64,000 nt of DNA from Candidatus Latescibacterota bacterium (GCA_022820485.1 JAJEFJ010000107.1:1-64000); one strand, 5' to 3'. Counted from the stretch's first letter, positions 18,564 to 27,827 are shown. A program made the numbers and translations. The notes: generated by a model not told the origin, from the sequence alone.

Positions 18564-19367
18564 ATGAACCAGCATAGCTGCATATACGAAGGGCGAGTGC
18601 GGCATCGCCGCTTTGCGCCGGTGGCCCACGTCTTTGAGTACCGGCTCTTTATGATGTACCTCGATTTAGCCGAATTGCCCAGCTTGTTCAACGGGCGTTG
18701 GCTGTGGTCGTCGGAGCGGCCCAACGTGGCTTATTTCCGCCGCGCTGACCATTTGGGCGCGCCGCAGCATCCCCTAGCAGATTGCGTGCGGCAATTGGTC
18801 AAAGACGAGAGCGGGCACTATTCCGACGGGCCGATCCGCCTGCTGACTCACCTGCGCTACGGCGGCTATGGCTTCAACCCGGTCAGCTTTTACTATTGCT
18901 TCGACCGAGCCGATAGGCGCGTCGAGACGGTGGTAGGCGAGGTAAATAACACTCCCTGGGGCGAACAGCACTGCTACGTCCTGCACCAAGGTCTCGACCG
19001 CGGCCGCGGAGCGCACAAGTGCTACCAATTCGCCAAGGCATTTCACGTTTCGCCCTTCATGGCCATGCAGCAGGACTACACTTGGCGCTTTACCACGCCG
19101 CGCCGCACGCTGGCCGTGCATATGGACAATTGGCAGGATGGCAGTCATTTATTCGACGCGACCTTGGTGCTGCGGCGGCGGGAAATAAGCGCGGCAGCGC
19201 TGGCGCGGGTACTGGTGCAGTATCCGCTGATGACGACAAAAGTCATTGGTGCCATTCACTGGCAGGCGCTAAAACTGTGGCTCAAGCGCTGTCCGTTCTA
19301 CCCGCATCCCAAGTCATTGGCAAAGGAAAAAGACTATGTCGCAAGTAGTTCTCTCCCCCGCAGCTAA
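18564..19367 (+). CDS. DUF1365 family protein
   Basis: 267 residues. The family signature is clear: 'YEGRVRHRRFAPVAHVFEYRLFMMYLDL' in pieces, then 'HLRYGGYGFNPVSFYYCFD', 'VVGEVNNTPWGEQHCYVL', 'KAFHVSPFM' and a C-terminal 'LTTKVIGAIHWQALKLWLK'-like segment. The biochemical role of DUF1365 is not established. It is almost always encoded between an FAD amine-oxidase-like gene and a cyclopropane-synthase-like gene, as here, so it is assumed to take part in the same lipid modification. It overlaps the next gene by 32 bases. Confidence 0.88.
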   Translation: MNQHSCIYEGRVRHRRFAPVAHVFEYRLFMMYLDLAELPSLFNGRWLWSSERPNVAYFRRADHLGAPQHPLADCVRQLVKDESGHYSDGPIRLLTHLRYGGYGFNPVSFYYCFDRADRRVETVVGEVNNTPWGEQHCYVLHQGLDRGRGAHKCYQFAKAFHVSPFMAMQQDYTWRFTTPRRTLAVHMDNWQDGSHLFDATLVLRRREISAAALARVLVQYPLMTTKVIGAIHWQALKLWLKRCPFYPHPKSLAKEKDYVASSSLPRS

Positions 19368-20622
19368 AAAACGGCCCATCGGCCTCGGCGGCTGGCCGGA
19401 GCGCTGGGCGCGGCGGTTGGTGTTGGGGCAATTGCAGCGCTTGCAACGCGGTGCAATTTGCCTAGTCGAAGGCGAACAGCGCCGCACCTTCGGGCGGGGC
19501 GAAGACGGCCCCACAGTGGTTTTGCAGGTCCACCATCCGCGCTTTTTTCGCGCCTTGGCCCTAGGGGGCACCATCGGCGCGGCAGAAGCCTACATGCAGG
19601 GGTGGTGGAGTTGCGACGATCTGCCGGCTATGTGCCGATTGGCAGTAGCCAATATGGAGTGGATGCAGCAGCGCGAGCGGGGTTGGGCCCGGTTGGCGGC
19701 GCCAGCCCGCGTGTTGACGCATGCCCTCAAGCGCAATACGCTCCGAGGCAGCCGGCGCAACATCGCCGCCCACTACGATTTGAGCAACGACTTTTTCCGC
19801 CTCTTCCTCGACGACAACATGATGTATTCGAGCGCCGTGTTTCCGCGCCCGGACAGTTCGCTGGAAGAAGCCTCCCGCTACAAGGTGGACCGCATCTGCA
19901 AAAAGCTCGCCCTAGTGCCCGAGGATCATCTGTTGGAAATCGGCACCGGATGGGGCGGTTTTGCCCTGCACGCGGCCCGCGAGTACGGCTGCCGGGTGAC
20001 CACGGCGACCATTTCGCAGCAACAGTGCGAACTAGCGCGTCAACGAGTGCGCGCGGCCGGCTTAGATAGCCGGGTAGAGGTGGTGTTGGCCGACTACCGC
20101 GATTTGCAGGGACAGTACGACAAACTGGTCTCCATAGAGATGATCGAAGCCGTGGGACATCACTACTTCGACGCTTATTTCGGCTGTTGTTCACGCCTGC
20201 TCAAACCCGAGGGCCTGATGCTATTGCAGGCCATCGTCATCGGCGATTGGGCCTACGAGCGGGCGCGCCGCTCAGTCGATTTCATCAAGGCATACATCTT
20301 TCCGGGCAGTTGCATTCCGTCGGTGGCGGCCATCAACCGCTCGTTGGCGGAGGCCACGGATATGCGCTTGGTGCATCTGGAGGACATTGGTCCGCACTAC
20401 GCTCGCACCTTGCAGGCTTGGCGAGCGCGTTTTTGGGACGCAGAAGAACAAGTGCGTCAGCTAGGATTTACCGAGGAATTCATTCGCATGTGGGACTTCT
20501 ATTTTTCGTATTGCATCGGCGGCTTTGCAGAGCGCTACATCTCCGATGTGCAAATGCTCTTGGCTCGACCAGCCAACCGGCGCTCAGGGCAGTTGCCCGA
20601 GATTGGTCACGGCCAAGTTTAG
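19336..20622 (+). CDS. Cyclopropane-fatty-acyl-phospholipid synthase family methyltransferase (copy 1)
   Basis: 428 residues, ATG preceded by AAAGGA inside the end of DUF1365. The SAM-binding motif is 'LLEIGTGWGGFALHAA', and 'NDFFRLFLDDNMMYSSAVF' is the CFAS substrate-entry signature. 'SIEMIEAVGHHYFDAYF' carries the active-site Glu of the family. N-terminal 100 residues form the usual lipid-binding extension. It should methylenate or methylate unsaturated phospholipid chains. In R. sphaeroides a homologue (UfaM/CfaA group) makes methylated precursors of furan fatty acids. A second, shorter CFAS-like gene lies two positions downstream, suggesting two successive methyl transfers or different lipids. 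Confidence 0.88.
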   Translation: MSQVVLSPAAKKRPIGLGGWPERWARRLVLGQLQRLQRGAICLVEGEQRRTFGRGEDGPTVVLQVHHPRFFRALALGGTIGAAEAYMQGWWSCDDLPAMCRLAVANMEWMQQRERGWARLAAPARVLTHALKRNTLRGSRRNIAAHYDLSNDFFRLFLDDNMMYSSAVFPRPDSSLEEASRYKVDRICKKLALVPEDHLLEIGTGWGGFALHAAREYGCRVTTATISQQQCELARQRVRAAGLDSRVEVVLADYRDLQGQYDKLVSIEMIEAVGHHYFDAYFGCCSRLLKPEGLMLLQAIVIGDWAYERARRSVDFIKAYIFPGSCIPSVAAINRSLAEATDMRLVHLEDIGPHYARTLQAWRARFWDAEEQVRQLGFTEEFIRMWDFYFSYCIGGFAERYISDVQMLLARPANRRSGQLPEIGHGQV

Positions 20623-20628
20623 GGGCAC

Positions 20629-21426
20629 ATGTTGAGCATATTGGCCTATAGTCTGCCGGTGGCTATGGTGGGTATGGCTGCGCTGTATTGGCTGCAACGG
20701 CGTCGGGGCGATGCAGGCGTCGTTGACGTGGGCTGGGCAGGTGGCATTGGGTTGGTGGCCGTGGCCGCAGCCTATAGTGGTGACGGCTGGGAGCCGAGGC
20801 GGCTGTTGCTCGGTCTGATGGGCGCGGCGTGGTCCTTCCGCCTGACCGCTTACCTAGTGATCGACCGGCTAGTAAGAGCCGAGGAAGAGGACGGTCGCTA
20901 CCAAATGCTGCGTGCCCAATGGGGTGCCAAGGCTCAGGGGCGCTTTTTCTGGTTGTTCCAAGCGCAGGCCCTGCTAGTGGTTTTATTTGGTCTGCCTTTT
21001 GTCGCCGTGGCAGCCAAAGCTCACGTGGGCTGGACCGCTTGGGATGTCGCCGGTGCGCTGGTGTGGGTAGTGGCGGTAGTCGGCGAATGGGTAGCCGACC
21101 GCCAACTGGCCTCCTTCCGCAGTCAAGCCGCTAACCACGGGCGCACCTGTGACCGCGGCCTGTGGCGCTATTCGCGCCATCCCAACTATTTCTTTGAATG
21201 GATCCACTGGTGGGCCTACGCGGTCATGGCGGTCGGGTCGGCGGTCGGGTGGTTGGCTTGGATCGGGCCGGTGCTGATGTTGTTTCTGCTCTACCGCGTG
21301 ACCGGCATTCCCTACACTGAAAAGCGGGCGCTGGTCAGCCGGGGCGAAGACTACCGCCGCTACCAGCGCACCACCAGTCCCTTTATTCCGTGGGTTCCCC
21401 GCCGGGAAAATGTTGAACGCGATTGA
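20629..21426 (+). CDS. DUF1295 membrane protein (steroid 5-alpha-reductase-like fold)
   Basis: 265 residues with about six transmembrane helices. 'RGLWRYSRHPNYFFEWIHWWAYA' is the PF06966 signature resembling the C-terminal NADPH-binding region of steroid 5-alpha reductases and ICMT enzymes. It begins six bases after the first CFAS-like gene and overlaps the second by 17 bases, so it is part of the operon. A reductase acting on a lipid double bond is plausible, but no activity is proved by sequence. Confidence 0.87.
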   Translation: MLSILAYSLPVAMVGMAALYWLQRRRGDAGVVDVGWAGGIGLVAVAAAYSGDGWEPRRLLLGLMGAAWSFRLTAYLVIDRLVRAEEEDGRYQMLRAQWGAKAQGRFFWLFQAQALLVVLFGLPFVAVAAKAHVGWTAWDVAGALVWVVAVVGEWVADRQLASFRSQAANHGRTCDRGLWRYSRHPNYFFEWIHWWAYAVMAVGSAVGWLAWIGPVLMLFLLYRVTGIPYTEKRALVSRGEDYRRYQRTTSPFIPWVPRRENVERD

Positions 21427-22444
21427 TTGGGCCGAGCGGGGCCTGTTGCCGGATGCCCTTATCCGCTGGGGCATCCGCCGTCTCAATCGCGGGCGTCTGC
21501 GGCAAGAGCGAGGTGCCGACTGCGAGGCCGAGCAAGCGGCCAAATGCCGCTTCATCGCCTCTATGGATCAGGCACCCATCGCCCTGCATACACAGAGCGC
21601 CAACGAGCAACACTACGAGCTGCCGCCCGAGTTTTTCCAATTGGTTCTGGGCCGCCACCTCAAGTACAGCGGCTGTTATTTTCCTGCGGATACAGCTAGT
21701 CTGGACCAAGCCGAAGCGGCCATGCTAAAACTGACCTGTCAGCGCGCCGACCTACAAGACGGCCAAGACGTGCTGGAACTAGGCTGCGGTTGGGGCTCGC
21801 TGACCCTGTGGATGGCGCAGCATTATCCCGGCAGCCGCATCACCGCCGTATCCAATTCAACCTTACAGCGCAACTTTATCGAAGAGCGCTGCAAAGTCCT
21901 GGGACTGGACAACGTCGAAGTAATCACCGCGGATATGAACCAGTTCGCGGCCCCGGGACGCTATGACCGGGTGGTATCGGTGGAAATGTTCGAGCACATG
22001 CGCAATTATCGCGCGTTAATGCGGCGCATCGCCGGCTGGCTCAAACCGGCTGGCTCGCTATTCATCCACATCTTCGTCCATCGCCTCTACGCATACACTT
22101 TTGCCGCCAAAGGCGAGCAAGACTGGATGGGGCGTTACTTTTTTACCGGCGGCATCATGCCCTCCGACGATCTGCTGCACTACTTTCAAGACGATCTAAT
22201 CCTAGAGAAGCAATGGCGAGTCGATGGCCGGCATTACGCCCGCACGGCCGAGCATTGGCTGGCCAATCTCGACGCTCGGCGCTCAGAGGCCCTCGCCATT
22301 TTGGAACGCCAGTACGGAGCAGCCGCAAAGCGGCGATGGTTACAGCGCTGGCGTATTTTCTTTATGGCCTGCGCCGAATTGTGGGGCTACAACGGCGGGC
22401 AGGAGTGGTGGGTGTCGCATTATCGTTTTAAACGGAGAGGGTAG
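21410..22444 (+). CDS. Cyclopropane-fatty-acid-synthase-like SAM methyltransferase (copy 2)
   Basis: 344 residues. SAM motif 'VLELGCGWGSLTLWMA', then 'ITAVSNSTLQRNFIEE', 'VEMFEHMRNYRALM' (catalytic Glu region) and 'FIHIFVHRLYAYTF'. 'HYELPPEFFQLVLGRHLKYSGCYF' is the CFAS-type substrate loop. It lacks the long N-terminal extension of copy 1 and is closer to the small CFAS-like methyltransferases that accompany DUF1295. It starts inside the end of the DUF1295 gene and is the last gene of the block; 75 bases separate it from the second TonB receptor. Confidence 0.86.
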   Translation: MLNAIDWAERGLLPDALIRWGIRRLNRGRLRQERGADCEAEQAAKCRFIASMDQAPIALHTQSANEQHYELPPEFFQLVLGRHLKYSGCYFPADTASLDQAEAAMLKLTCQRADLQDGQDVLELGCGWGSLTLWMAQHYPGSRITAVSNSTLQRNFIEERCKVLGLDNVEVITADMNQFAAPGRYDRVVSVEMFEHMRNYRALMRRIAGWLKPAGSLFIHIFVHRLYAYTFAAKGEQDWMGRYFFTGGIMPSDDLLHYFQDDLILEKQWRVDGRHYARTAEHWLANLDARRSEALAILERQYGAAAKRRWLQRWRIFFMACAELWGYNGGQEWWVSHYRFKRRG

Positions 22445-22519
22445 CGGCAGGACGGGTTTAGGGGTTAAAAGAAAAAAGAAAGTGGTACGTGTCGTATCAG
22501 CATTTTAAACGGAGAAAGA

Positions 22520-24763
22520 ATGGCAATCATTAGATATTGGCTGGTGGCTCTGTTGGTGGCCATGCCCGTGGCGGCCCAAACCCCAGGAGTTACCCTGAGC
22601 GGCTTTGTCACCGACGCCGACAACGGCGAATCCCTGCCGCTGGCCTCCATTGTCCTGACGCAGGTACAATTGGGCGCGGCGAGCAATAGCAGCGGCTACT
22701 ACGCCGTCAAAGAGGTCCCAGCGGGGACGTATGAGGTGGTGATTTCGTATATAGGCTACAAAAGCTGGCGCGACACCCTAGCGTTCAGCGACCAAGATGT
22801 GCGCTTGGATGTGGCCTTGCAGGTCGAGTCGGTGGACCTAGAGGAAATTGTGATCCAAGCCGAGCGCCGCGAAGAGCTAGAGCAGGCCACCCAGAGCAGT
22901 TTTATCGCCCTGCAGGTCGAGCCGTTGCAGCAAATGCCGGCTGTTGGCGAAGCCGACCTGCTCCGCAGCCTGCAACTGCTGCCGGGCATCCAGTCAGCGT
23001 CCGATGTCAGCAGCGGCCTGTACGTGCGCGGCGGCGGCCCCGACCAGACAGCCATCCTCCTCGACCACATCCCCCTGTACAACCCCTCCCACCTCTTCGG
23101 CTTCTTCTCGACCTTCAATCCAGACGCCATCAAGGACGTCCAGCTCTACAAAGGGGCCTACCCGGCGGCGTACGGCCGCACGCTCGGGGCGGTGCTCGAC
23201 GTGAGCAATCGCGAGGGCAACCGACAGCGCTTCAGCGGCCGCGGCGGCATCAGCCTGATCGCGAGCCGCTTGCTGGCCGAAGGGCCGGTGGGTCAAGGCT
23301 CGTGGATGATGGCCGGCCGGCGCACGTACTTGGAACCCGTGCTCAGCGCCGTCCGCTCTTTTGATATAGACATCCCCTTGAACTATTACTTCTACGACTT
23401 CAACGGCAAAGTCAACCAGCGGTGGGGTGACGACACTTTTACCGTGAGCACGTACTGGGGCCAAGACGACCTACAATGGGAGGACACAGAAGACGAGACG
23501 TCCTCCGCCGATTTGCGCTGGGGCAACCGCGCCCTGACCGCGCGGTGGACGCGGGTGTTTTCGCCAACCCTATTCGGGCACTTCATGGCTGCCGGCTCGT
23601 CGTACGAAAACACCCTCTTGTTCAGTTTCTTCGGCACGCCGTTCGGCATTACCAACAGCATCCGCGATTGGTCACTCAAAGGCGATGTGGATTACTTCGC
23701 CAACCGCAATCACACCCTAACCTTAGGCTTTCTGGCCACCCTGTTCGAGTTCGACTATTCCCAGTCCTTCAATCGGGAGGAGCAGGTCAACTTGTACCAG
23801 CAGTCGGTGTTGGCCTCGGCCTACGTCCAAGACGAGTGGCAAGCCGGGCCGCTCACGCGGCTGCGACTCGGGGGACGCGGCACCTATTTCAGCGTCGGGG
23901 ATCGCCTGCATTTCACGCCTCGCCTGTCGCTGAGCCACGCCCTCAGCGACAAAATCCGCATCAAAGCCGCCGCGGGTATGTACCGTCAGTACCTACAACT
24001 GATCACTACCGAAGTCTTTAGCAGCGGCGATTTCTGGGTGCCGCTCGACGATAGCGTCGAGCCAGGCCGCTCGTATCAGGGGGTTATAGGCACCGAGTGG
24101 GACCCGTCGCGGCGCTACCAGCTCTCCGTAGAGGCCTACTACACCGATTTGGCCAATCTGGTGGTGCTGGACAACGCAGTGGCCGTTGATAGCGAAAGCA
24201 CGCGCTCAGATGACATATTCAAAAGCGGGGGTAGCGGCTGGGCCAGCGGGGCCGAAGTCTTTTTGCAGCGGCGCACCGGAGCACTCACCGGCTGGATAGG
24301 CTATACGTTGGGCTGGACGCGGCGCACTTTCTCCGAACTAAACCGTGGACGCGCCTTCCCGCCCAAGTACGACCGCCGCCACGATCTGTCTTTTGTGGTC
24401 TCGTACAACTTGGGGAAATGGCGCTTAGGCTCAAACTTAGTGTACGCCACTGGACAGGCTTTCACCCCGGCCTCGGCCCGCTATTCGCTGCGCGAGCCAA
24501 CCACTGGGTCGCTGCAAGACTACGTGCTAGCAGCCGAGCGCAACAGCGCCCGCCTGCTGCCCTATCACCGCCTCGATGCAAGCGCCAGCCGCGAGTTTGG
24601 GCTGTGGGCCCTCGACGTCGAGTTTTACTTACAAATTTTCAATCTCTACAGTCGGCGCAACGAGTGGTTCGTGCAGTTCAACACCAACAATCCCGAGACC
24701 GAGCCGGAGGTAATTAAGCAATTGCCCATCGTGCCGACGCTAGGCTTCAATTTTTCGTTTTAA
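22520..24763 (+). CDS. TonB-dependent receptor with carboxypeptidase-regulatory-like N-terminus (copy 2)
   Basis: 747 residues. The signal peptide is followed by a carboxypeptidase-regulatory-like domain (VTLSGFVTDADNGESLPLASIVL), the plug ('MPAVGEADLLRSLQLLPGI', 'GLYVRGGGPDQTAILLDHIP') and a barrel ending LGFNFSF. It is a close paralogue of the receptor at 12014, with long identical stretches in plug and barrel, but has a longer loop before the last strands. AACGGAGAAAGA precedes the ATG. It sits just upstream of a DUF4249-like lipoprotein (10-base gap), a pairing typical of receptor/lipoprotein uptake systems. It could be co-transcribed with the lipid operon. Confidence 0.88.
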   Translation: MAIIRYWLVALLVAMPVAAQTPGVTLSGFVTDADNGESLPLASIVLTQVQLGAASNSSGYYAVKEVPAGTYEVVISYIGYKSWRDTLAFSDQDVRLDVALQVESVDLEEIVIQAERREELEQATQSSFIALQVEPLQQMPAVGEADLLRSLQLLPGIQSASDVSSGLYVRGGGPDQTAILLDHIPLYNPSHLFGFFSTFNPDAIKDVQLYKGAYPAAYGRTLGAVLDVSNREGNRQRFSGRGGISLIASRLLAEGPVGQGSWMMAGRRTYLEPVLSAVRSFDIDIPLNYYFYDFNGKVNQRWGDDTFTVSTYWGQDDLQWEDTEDETSSADLRWGNRALTARWTRVFSPTLFGHFMAAGSSYENTLLFSFFGTPFGITNSIRDWSLKGDVDYFANRNHTLTLGFLATLFEFDYSQSFNREEQVNLYQQSVLASAYVQDEWQAGPLTRLRLGGRGTYFSVGDRLHFTPRLSLSHALSDKIRIKAAAGMYRQYLQLITTEVFSSGDFWVPLDDSVEPGRSYQGVIGTEWDPSRRYQLSVEAYYTDLANLVVLDNAVAVDSESTRSDDIFKSGGSGWASGAEVFLQRRTGALTGWIGYTLGWTRRTFSELNRGRAFPPKYDRRHDLSFVVSYNLGKWRLGSNLVYATGQAFTPASARYSLREPTTGSLQDYVLAAERNSARLLPYHRLDASASREFGLWALDVEFYLQIFNLYSRRNEWFVQFNTNNPETEPEVIKQLPIVPTLGFNFSF

Positions 24764-24773
24764 GGAGAAAATC

Positions 24774-25691
24774 GTGCGTTACATTTTTATCGCCCTGTGC
24801 CTGACAGCCTGTGCTGCCGAGCGCCAGCCGGGTGAGCTATTCGGCCCGGTGGAGGAAGGCAGCGAGTTGGTGGTGGACGGGGTGCTGATAGTCGATCGGC
24901 CCCTACCCGAATTGTTCGTGCGGCGCACCTTGCCTCCCGGCCAATTCTACAGTCGGGATGCGGCGGGGGTACTTGACGCCCAAGTGCGCGTCTTCCAAGG
25001 GGACCAAATTTTCGAGTACGCATCCGACCCGGCTACACCCGGCCGCTATCTGCCACCATCAGAGTCCCCCCAAGTGGAAGCCCTAACCGAGTACCGGCTA
25101 GAAGTAGAAGTCGAGGGAAAGACGGTCCGGGCGAGCACCACCACGCCAGAGCGAGTGCGGGTGCGCCAAGCGGTTTTATTGGACGAAGACACCCAAGAGA
25201 TCATGCGGACTCTCAAGTCTTTTGCCGAGGTGGGGGACGAGGTGTACACGGCACCGGAAAATCAGCTTACTCATCTGGAGGGCTTGATCGAGATCCACTT
25301 GGAAAAGGCGGGCGAAGCGTACCAAGCGGCGCTCTTCGCCTTGGAAGAGGACGCGCAATTGCTCAACGAGGATTTCATAGAGATATACGACCGAACCCCA
25401 GAGGACTTGCGCGACAACCAATCGCCGCCCTTCGCCGCCAGCGACGGAATCGTGCGCTGGCCGTGGTTCGCCGTGGTTTATACCGGACGTTCCCTGATGA
25501 AGGTGTACGCAGTCGATCACAACTGGTTCGAGTACGCCCGCTCCAGCCCCGAACAGCAGGAACAGGGCGGCTTTGGGGGACAGGCCGGCGACAATTTCGA
25601 GCGGCCGTTCTTTCAGGTAGAAGGCGGCATCGGGCTGTTCGGTTCGGCGTCGGTGGATTCGGTGGGATTTGTCGTCTTGCCGCGACCGTGA
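24774..25691 (+). CDS. DUF4249-like outer-membrane lipoprotein
   Basis: 305 residues from GTG, with AAGGAG seven bases upstream. The lipobox LTAC after a short hydrophobic signal (RYIFIALCLTAC) predicts a lipoprotein. The mature part begins 'LVVDGVLIVDRPLPELFVRRTLPP' and continues 'VQVxxGDQ'-type strands ('AQVRVFQGDQIFEYA', 'TEYRLEVEVEGKTVRASTTTP'), which fits the DUF4249 beta-sandwich that accompanies TonB receptors in FCB bacteria. The ligand is unknown. The gene ends 9 bases before the converging methylase gene, at the edge of the lower-GC island. Confidence 0.7.
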   Translation: MRYIFIALCLTACAAERQPGELFGPVEEGSELVVDGVLIVDRPLPELFVRRTLPPGQFYSRDAAGVLDAQVRVFQGDQIFEYASDPATPGRYLPPSESPQVEALTEYRLEVEVEGKTVRASTTTPERVRVRQAVLLDEDTQEIMRTLKSFAEVGDEVYTAPENQLTHLEGLIEIHLEKAGEAYQAALFALEEDAQLLNEDFIEIYDRTPEDLRDNQSPPFAASDGIVRWPWFAVVYTGRSLMKVYAVDHNWFEYARSSPEQQEQGGFGGQAGDNFERPFFQVEGGIGLFGSASVDSVGFVVLPRP

Positions 25692-25700
25692 CTCTTGCCT

Positions 25701-26591
25701 TCAGATCGCTGAGTATGTTAGCAAAAGCCGATCCTCTACGACCTCCGACTCAAGTGTCTGGCCAGACATCTGAAAGCGTCGTAGCATAGAGCGGCCGCAG
25801 TTGACAAAAGCCTCCTGTTCAAAGAGACCTTCAGGTATAGGTAATGCACATTCTTGTGCTCCGGTCTTCTTCGATCCATCAATGGAGAGAGCAACATAGA
25901 CTGACCTATGTTTGCATCTCTCGATAGCGCTTAGGAGACGCTCAAGGGTGAATGTCTGAGCACCGTAGAGGATGGCTTGGGTATGTCGGTATGGAGGATC
26001 GCAGTAGACTAGGTCGCCCGGTCTGGCTTGCTCCATAGCTTCTTCAAAGTCTAAATTAAGAAACTGGGTATTTCGAACTCTAGGTCTCCAAAGGTCCACC
26101 CTCGCCGAAAAGGAGTCGGGGGTGATGGGAGTGTGGACACCGCAGGGAGTGCTCATGTGGCCGTTTGTTGTGAAGCGGACGACACCACCGTAGCACGCGC
26201 GGCTGAGGAAAACAAGGTCTGCTGCATTCGGATTCCTATTGTAAGACGCTTTGATGGTCTCGTAGCCTTCAACTTTTTTATTTCCGGCACAGCTATACCA
26301 TCGCGTCTTGTACCACTGCTTCAGGCGTTCAGGATCATTCTTGAGTGCTTCGAATATCCCGATCAAAGGGACAAGCGCGTCGGAGGCTACTGCATCCCTT
26401 GGAGCCAGTGTCGCAAGGACGCTACCCGTGCCGAGAAACGGCTCGAAATAGGTGCCGAACTGATTCGGAAAATACCCGATTATCTCATGTGCGAACCGTT
26501 GCTTGTTTCCGACCCACTTCAGGAGTTGCGTCTTGAATGGGTGCGAGCGGCTCACTTGACCGGCTGCTTTGTGGAATAGCCCCAACTGCAT
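25701..26591 (-). CDS. DNA adenine N6-methyltransferase of a type II R-M system (Dam/D12 class)
   Basis: 296-residue alpha-class adenine methylase. 'LLKWVGNKQR' at the N-terminus and 'YFEPFLGTGSVL' form the SAM site, and 'LVYCDPPYRHTQ' is the catalytic DPPY motif. Dam-type and EcoRV/DpnII-type methylases share this order. Specificity cannot be read; GATC or GATATC-like sites are possible from family membership. It is divergent from a C-protein/nuclease pair, the classic layout of a controlled R-M system. Base composition is less GC-rich than the flanks, suggesting horizontal transfer. Confidence 0.88.
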   Translation of the reverse strand: MQLGLFHKAAGQVSRSHPFKTQLLKWVGNKQRFAHEIIGYFPNQFGTYFEPFLGTGSVLATLAPRDAVASDALVPLIGIFEALKNDPERLKQWYKTRWYSCAGNKKVEGYETIKASYNRNPNAADLVFLSRACYGGVVRFTTNGHMSTPCGVHTPITPDSFSARVDLWRPRVRNTQFLNLDFEEAMEQARPGDLVYCDPPYRHTQAILYGAQTFTLERLLSAIERCKHRSVYVALSIDGSKKTGAQECALPIPEGLFEQEAFVNCGRSMLRRFQMSGQTLESEVVEDRLLLTYSAI

Positions 26592-26629
26592 CTACTGCCG
26601 TCTTCCGAAAGGTAAAAGGATGGATGATA

Positions 26630-26657
26630 AATATATCCTATCTTGGGATATTGTCAA
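26630..26657 (-). promoter_or_regulatory. Methylase promoter overlapped by an inverted repeat (candidate C-box)
   Basis: On the minus strand TTGACA (26657-26652) and TATATT (26635-26630) are 16 bases apart and point at the methylase gene. An inverted repeat, ATATCC-7nt-GGATAT (26633-26651), fills the spacer. A second short one, GGTA-AA-TACC, is at 26658-26667, and CCTATC is repeated at 26637-26642 and 26670-26675. Binding of the neighbouring C-protein here would block methylase transcription. The operator call is inference. Confidence 0.55.
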
Positions 26658-26712
26658 GGTAAATACCACCCTATCAAGAAAATTGCTACTACTAACTCGA
26701 TGAGCCAACGCG

Positions 26713-26976
26713 ATGAGGGAGCAGGAAGAACGAAACCACGAATATGTAGCCTTGCGTTCATTACTCCGAGCAATTCGCAAGGAGGCCGGGGTAAGCCAGA
26801 CTGAATTGGCGACGCGTTTAGGAGTGCCTCAGTCATTTGTCAGCAAGGTCGAATCCGGCGAGCGTCGCATTGACATCGTCGAATTGCGCAGAATATGTGT
26901 TGCCCTAGAGTGCTCGCTTGGGCATGTGATTGCGTTGTTTGAACGAAACCTCGATGAGATAAAGGAGGCGAATTGA
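26713..26976 (+). CDS. XRE-family controller (C-protein) of the R-M system
   Basis: 87-residue single-domain helix-turn-helix protein: 'LLRAIRKEAGVSQTELATRLGVPQSFVSKVESGERRIDIVELRR' spans the five-helix XRE fold in pieces. Size and position directly before the nuclease gene, with overlapping stop/start, match C-proteins, which time nuclease expression after methylase. It probably binds the inverted repeats between it and the methylase. The ribosome site before the ATG is poor, which would keep expression low at first. Confidence 0.82.
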   Translation: MREQEERNHEYVALRSLLRAIRKEAGVSQTELATRLGVPQSFVSKVESGERRIDIVELRRICVALECSLGHVIALFERNLDEIKEAN

Positions 26977-27827
26977 AGGCAGACGCTCGATTTAGCGGCT
27001 TGGATCCCGTATTCTGGGCAAACGTGCGGTCCATCAGTGAGACACTGCGCTATACCGAAAGGCCCATAAAGAAGATTCGCGTCTATTCGCCAGGCGACAT
27101 GATCCATGTTATGGAGACTCTTGGATTGGAGTGGGGGCATTTGGCCGACCAAAGCGGCAGTATTACTGCACTCGCGGAGCAACTCCAAGACTATTGCAAA
27201 CACCGCGCTGAGGTCCTGAATACATACGTCGAACCACGGCTGATGGATGCCAACCGGGCTCGCAACATGTTCGAGCAACTCCGATCACAATTCTCACCAA
27301 ACTGTCCGCTACCAATGAACAAGCAGAAGGGTTCCATGAGAGCGCACAACTTCTTGACGTGTATCGTGAATATGCTTGTCGAGGATGGGATCAAAGGCCT
27401 GCCTTGCGACTACGATCCTAGACGACTCACGACACTGACGCAAGGGGCAAAGCCAGCCCGCACCCTATCTCGCCGTCTCGATGGCTGCTTCCCCGGGACA
27501 GTCAATCCGATCGCCGCATGGGAGATCAAGGAATACTACTACACAACTACGTTCGGCAGCCGAGTCGCAGACGGAGTCTATGAAACCCTACTTGATGGAT
27601 ACGAGATTGCGGAGGCCCGTGAGAGTCTAGGGGTTGACGTTCAGCATCTTTTGATAGTGGACGCCTACGGTACATGGTGGGACTTGGGGAGATCATACCT
27701 TTGCAGGATCATCGACATGCTTCACATGGGCTATGTAGATGAAGTACTTTTCGGCTATGAAACAGTTGAGCGTCTGCCGAAAATCGTAGAAGGCTGGGTT
27801 ACCACGTACAAATCACGTACTAAGTAA
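26973..27827 (+). CDS. Probable type II restriction endonuclease
   Basis: 284 residues from TTG 26973, which overlaps the C-protein stop (TTGA) and has a perfect AAAGGAGG five bases upstream. I do not recognise the family with certainty. The segment 'NPIAAWEIKEYYYTTTFGSR' (near residue 185) has the E-x-K of a PD-(D/E)xK nuclease active site at the end of a beta strand. 'HLLIVDAYGTWWDLGRSYL' follows as a core strand. Location after a C-protein and next to a divergent methylase supports the call. The site cut should match the methylase. Confidence 0.72.
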   Translation: MKADARFSGLDPVFWANVRSISETLRYTERPIKKIRVYSPGDMIHVMETLGLEWGHLADQSGSITALAEQLQDYCKHRAEVLNTYVEPRLMDANRARNMFEQLRSQFSPNCPLPMNKQKGSMRAHNFLTCIVNMLVEDGIKGLPCDYDPRRLTTLTQGAKPARTLSRRLDGCFPGTVNPIAAWEIKEYYYTTTFGSRVADGVYETLLDGYEIAEARESLGVDVQHLLIVDAYGTWWDLGRSYLCRIIDMLHMGYVDEVLFGYETVERLPKIVEGWVTTYKSRTK

